Shown here one piece after another: positions 60,840 through 64,000 of a stretch of 64,000 nucleotides of DNA (within the stretch, counting starts at the first letter, position 1; each line of letters starts with the position of its first letter). The translations under genes were made by a program, and so were the position numbers. The notes under the pieces were generated by a model. It saw nothing but the letters and a program-made list of their open reading frames with translations. It did no database searches and was not told where the DNA came from. The stretch is from Shinella sp. H4-D48 (GTDB lineage Bacteria; Pseudomonadota; Alphaproteobacteria; Rhizobiales; Rhizobiaceae), in the NCBI RefSeq assembly GCF_022637395.1, contig NZ_CP093337.1:2874501-2938500 (forward strand), written 5' to 3'.

Positions 60840-61471
60840 CTAGTCTTTAAGGGCAGCGTCGATGATCGACTTTGCCGCAGAAAACGCCGCCTCTATACTC
60901 ATTTCCGAGGTATCGAGCAAGTGCGCATCGTCAGCGGGCTTGAGCGGGCTGTCCGCGCGGCCCATATCGCGCTCGTCGCGACGGCGGATATCTTCGAGGA
61001 TCGTCCCGTAATCGGCCGCCCCGCCGCCCGCCACGATCTCGTCGTAACGGCGCTTGGCGCGCACCTCGGCGGATGCCGTCACATAGAGCTTCACCGGCGC
61101 ATCACGGCAGACGACCGTACCGATGTCACGGCCATCGAGCACCGTGCCGGGCTCGCGCGCCGCAAAACCTCGCTGCGCCTCCACCAGCGCCCGGCGCACC
61201 GAGGGCATGACCGCAATCTTCGAGGCCGCCTCGCCGATGGCGTGGGCGGAGAGGACCGAGCGGTCGAGCCCGGCGAGATCGAGGCTGCGGGCGACATCGG
61301 CCGCGACCGCCTCGTCATCGAGCGGCAGTCCACGATCGAGCAGCGCCTTCGCCGTCGCGCGATAGGTCAGGCCCGTATCGAGATGATGAAAGCCATAGAT
61401 CTCCGCGATACGCCGCGAGAGCGTTCCCTTGCCGGCAGCAGCGGGACCGTCGATGGCAATGGTGAATGTCA

Positions 61472-61472
<1 letters not shown>
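60840..61472 (-). CDS. cmk: Cytidylate kinase
   Basis: Phosphorylates CMP and dCMP with ATP. The 210-residue product has the P-loop [15 protein letters not shown], then [19 protein letters not shown], the [20 protein letters not shown] motif and [20 protein letters not shown], all typical. Its start overlaps the aroA stop as TGATG, so translation is coupled. Confidence 0.96.
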
Positions 61473-62920
<1,448 letters not shown>

Positions 62921-63091
62921 TCATCATCCCGCCGAAAAACATTCGCTACGAACGCAGGCTTCGATGCACCATCAGTTTCGCTTTGACAGGATAGCGCAAG
63001 ACGATTAAGGGGACCGGCTAATCATTTTCCCTTTAACGCGCCGGTCCACCCGGCCCCGCCTGAGACAATCGGCACCTGAGAGGCTTTGACA

Positions 63092-63481
63092 GTGGCAAAA
63101 CCGGAACTCGGAACCAAACGCATCGACCCGGAAACGGGCAAGAAGTTCTACGACCTGAACCGCGATCCGATCGTGTCGCCTTATACGGGCAAGTCCTATC
63201 CGCTTTCCTTCTTCGAGGAAACCTCCGCGGCCGCCGTGATGGAGAAGGATGAGGAAGAAGACGTCAACGAAGTCGATACCGAGAACACGGAAGTCGAACT
63301 GGTTTCGCTCGAGGATGCCGATGAAGATGCATCCGGCGGCGACGACATTCCGGATCTCGGCGATGACGACGTTGAAATCGACGGCGATGACGACGACACG
63401 TTCCTGGAACAGGACGAAGACGACGATAACGACGACATGAGCGACCTCATCGGCGTCACCGGCGACGAAGACGAAGCGTAA
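63092..63481 (+). CDS. TIGR02300 family acidic protein
   Basis: A 129-residue alphaproteobacterial protein of unknown function. The conserved N-terminus (AKPELGTKRIDPETGKKFYD, NRDPIVSPYTGKSYPL) is followed by a very acidic tail (residues ~50-129, more than half Asp/Glu). The start is the GTG at 63092 after AGAGG; the TTG at 63086 is an alternative. It is divergent from aroA and has its own terminator. Confidence 0.88.
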   Translation: MAKPELGTKRIDPETGKKFYDLNRDPIVSPYTGKSYPLSFFEETSAAAVMEKDEEEDVNEVDTENTEVELVSLEDADEDASGGDDIPDLGDDDVEIDGDDDDTFLEQDEDDDNDDMSDLIGVTGDEDEA

Positions 63482-63493
63482 CACCCTGATTTT

Positions 63494-63531
63494 CCGGCCG
63501 ATTTCAAAAAAATCGGCCGGATATCATTTTT
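63494..63531 (+). terminator. Rho-independent terminator after the TIGR02300 gene
   Basis: A perfect 11-base stem (CCGGCCGATTT / AAATCGGCCGG) with a 5-base loop, followed by ATATCATTTTT. It lies 12 bases after the stop codon. Confidence 0.9.
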
Positions 63532-63626
63532 CGGCTTGCCATCCTCCAGCACGGCAAGTAATAAGCCGCACACCGAACGGCAACGCCGCTTCGGTTCCCG
63601 GAAACCGGCCTCGCCGGACCCGTTAT

Positions 63627-63702
<76 letters not shown>

Positions 63703-63736
63703 AACCTTCCACAGCACAAACATCTGTGACTTTCCC

Positions 63737-64000
63737 TTACGGCTGCTCGCGCATGCCGGGTGTGGCTTCGCGCTGATCTGCGTCTTCCAGATCGGTTTTG
63801 ACCAGGAAGGTGTCGGAGTGCTGGCGGGCGGCTTCGCGAAGCGCTGCGAGGTTGGGCTCGTCGTCTCCCCCGATCTCGCCATTGCCCTGATCGATTTCGT
63901 GCTCGGCCTGATACCAGTGATCATCGGGCTTGCCTTCCGGCGCGCCCGCCTGTTGCCATAGTTCGTAGGCGCGCTTGCGGATGCGGTCTTCTCTCGTGTC
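63737..64000 (-). CDS. DUF2934-like small protein (partial, start beyond right edge)
   Basis: The frame is open from the right edge to the stop at 63739-63737, 87 residues visible. It begins DTREDRIRKRAYELWQQAG followed by APEGKPDDHWYQAEHEI, the core of the DUF2934 family, and ends EATPGMREQP. The start codon is outside the window. It lies 34 bases from the convergent tRNA gene. Confidence 0.75.
   Translation of the reverse strand, partial: DTREDRIRKRAYELWQQAGAPEGKPDDHWYQAEHEIDQGNGEIGGDDEPNLAALREAARQHSDTFLVKTDLEDADQREATPGMREQP

Overview
The window is chromosomal DNA of a Rhizobiaceae alphaproteobacterium (Rhizobium/Agrobacterium/Ensifer/Shinella type; genus not decidable by eye). The evidence is the VisN-VisR-Rem regulatory genes, the MotB-MotC-FliK(MotD)-MotE motility set, FlbT/FlaF flagellin regulators, a che operon with cheS and cheT, and a chromosomal EPSP synthase very like the enzyme recalled from Agrobacterium sp. 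CP4. The DNA is GC-rich and densely coded. I see no insertion sequence, phage or CRISPR array.

Positions 1-51000 are one nearly continuous flagellar, motility and chemotaxis cluster. Reading the minus strand from right to left it runs: che operon (receptor, cheS, cheY1, cheA, cheW, cheR, cheB, cheY2, cheD, cheT), fliF, visN-visR, [a plus-strand block motA-fliM-fliN-fliG-flhB-orf], a DUF1217-type gene, flgF, fliI, orf, flgB-flgC-fliE-flgG-flgA-flgI-motE-flgH-fliL-fliP, flagellins, a FliH-like gene, motB-motC-fliK-lytic transglycosylase, rem, flgE-flgK-flgL-flaF-flbT-flgD-fliQ-flhA (flhA runs off the left edge). Together these encode the export gate, basal body, hook, filament, stator, switch and signalling pathway.

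The most unusual part is 14.9-20.8 kb, among the flagellin genes. It holds a 702-residue protein made almost entirely of eight-residue repeats (minus strand). Divergent from it are a SPINDLY/OGT-type glycosyltransferase of GT41 type and a UDP-galactopyranose mutase, 14 bases apart on the plus strand. This looks like a surface or filament glycosylation cassette, with the repeat protein or the flagellins as possible substrates.

A second signal is regulatory. Full TTAA-N7-TTAA boxes, the form of CtrA sites in alphaproteobacteria, occur upstream of rem, the third flagellin (three boxes), the glycosyltransferase/repeat-protein divergon, visN and an uncharacterised gene at 54.0 kb. The visN box and one flagellin box share an identical stretch of 21 bases. 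This suggests cell-cycle control of motility and of the accessory cassette.

Positions 51-64 kb hold mostly housekeeping or unknown genes: a frameshifted YeaQ/GlsB-family gene, a D-2-hydroxyacid dehydrogenase, an RNase D-like exonuclease, two large uncharacterised proteins, a nicotinamide phosphoribosyltransferase, rpsA, cmk, aroA (glycine at position 100 where CP4 has alanine), a TIGR02300 acidic protein, tRNA-Ala(GGC), and the end of a DUF2934-like gene.
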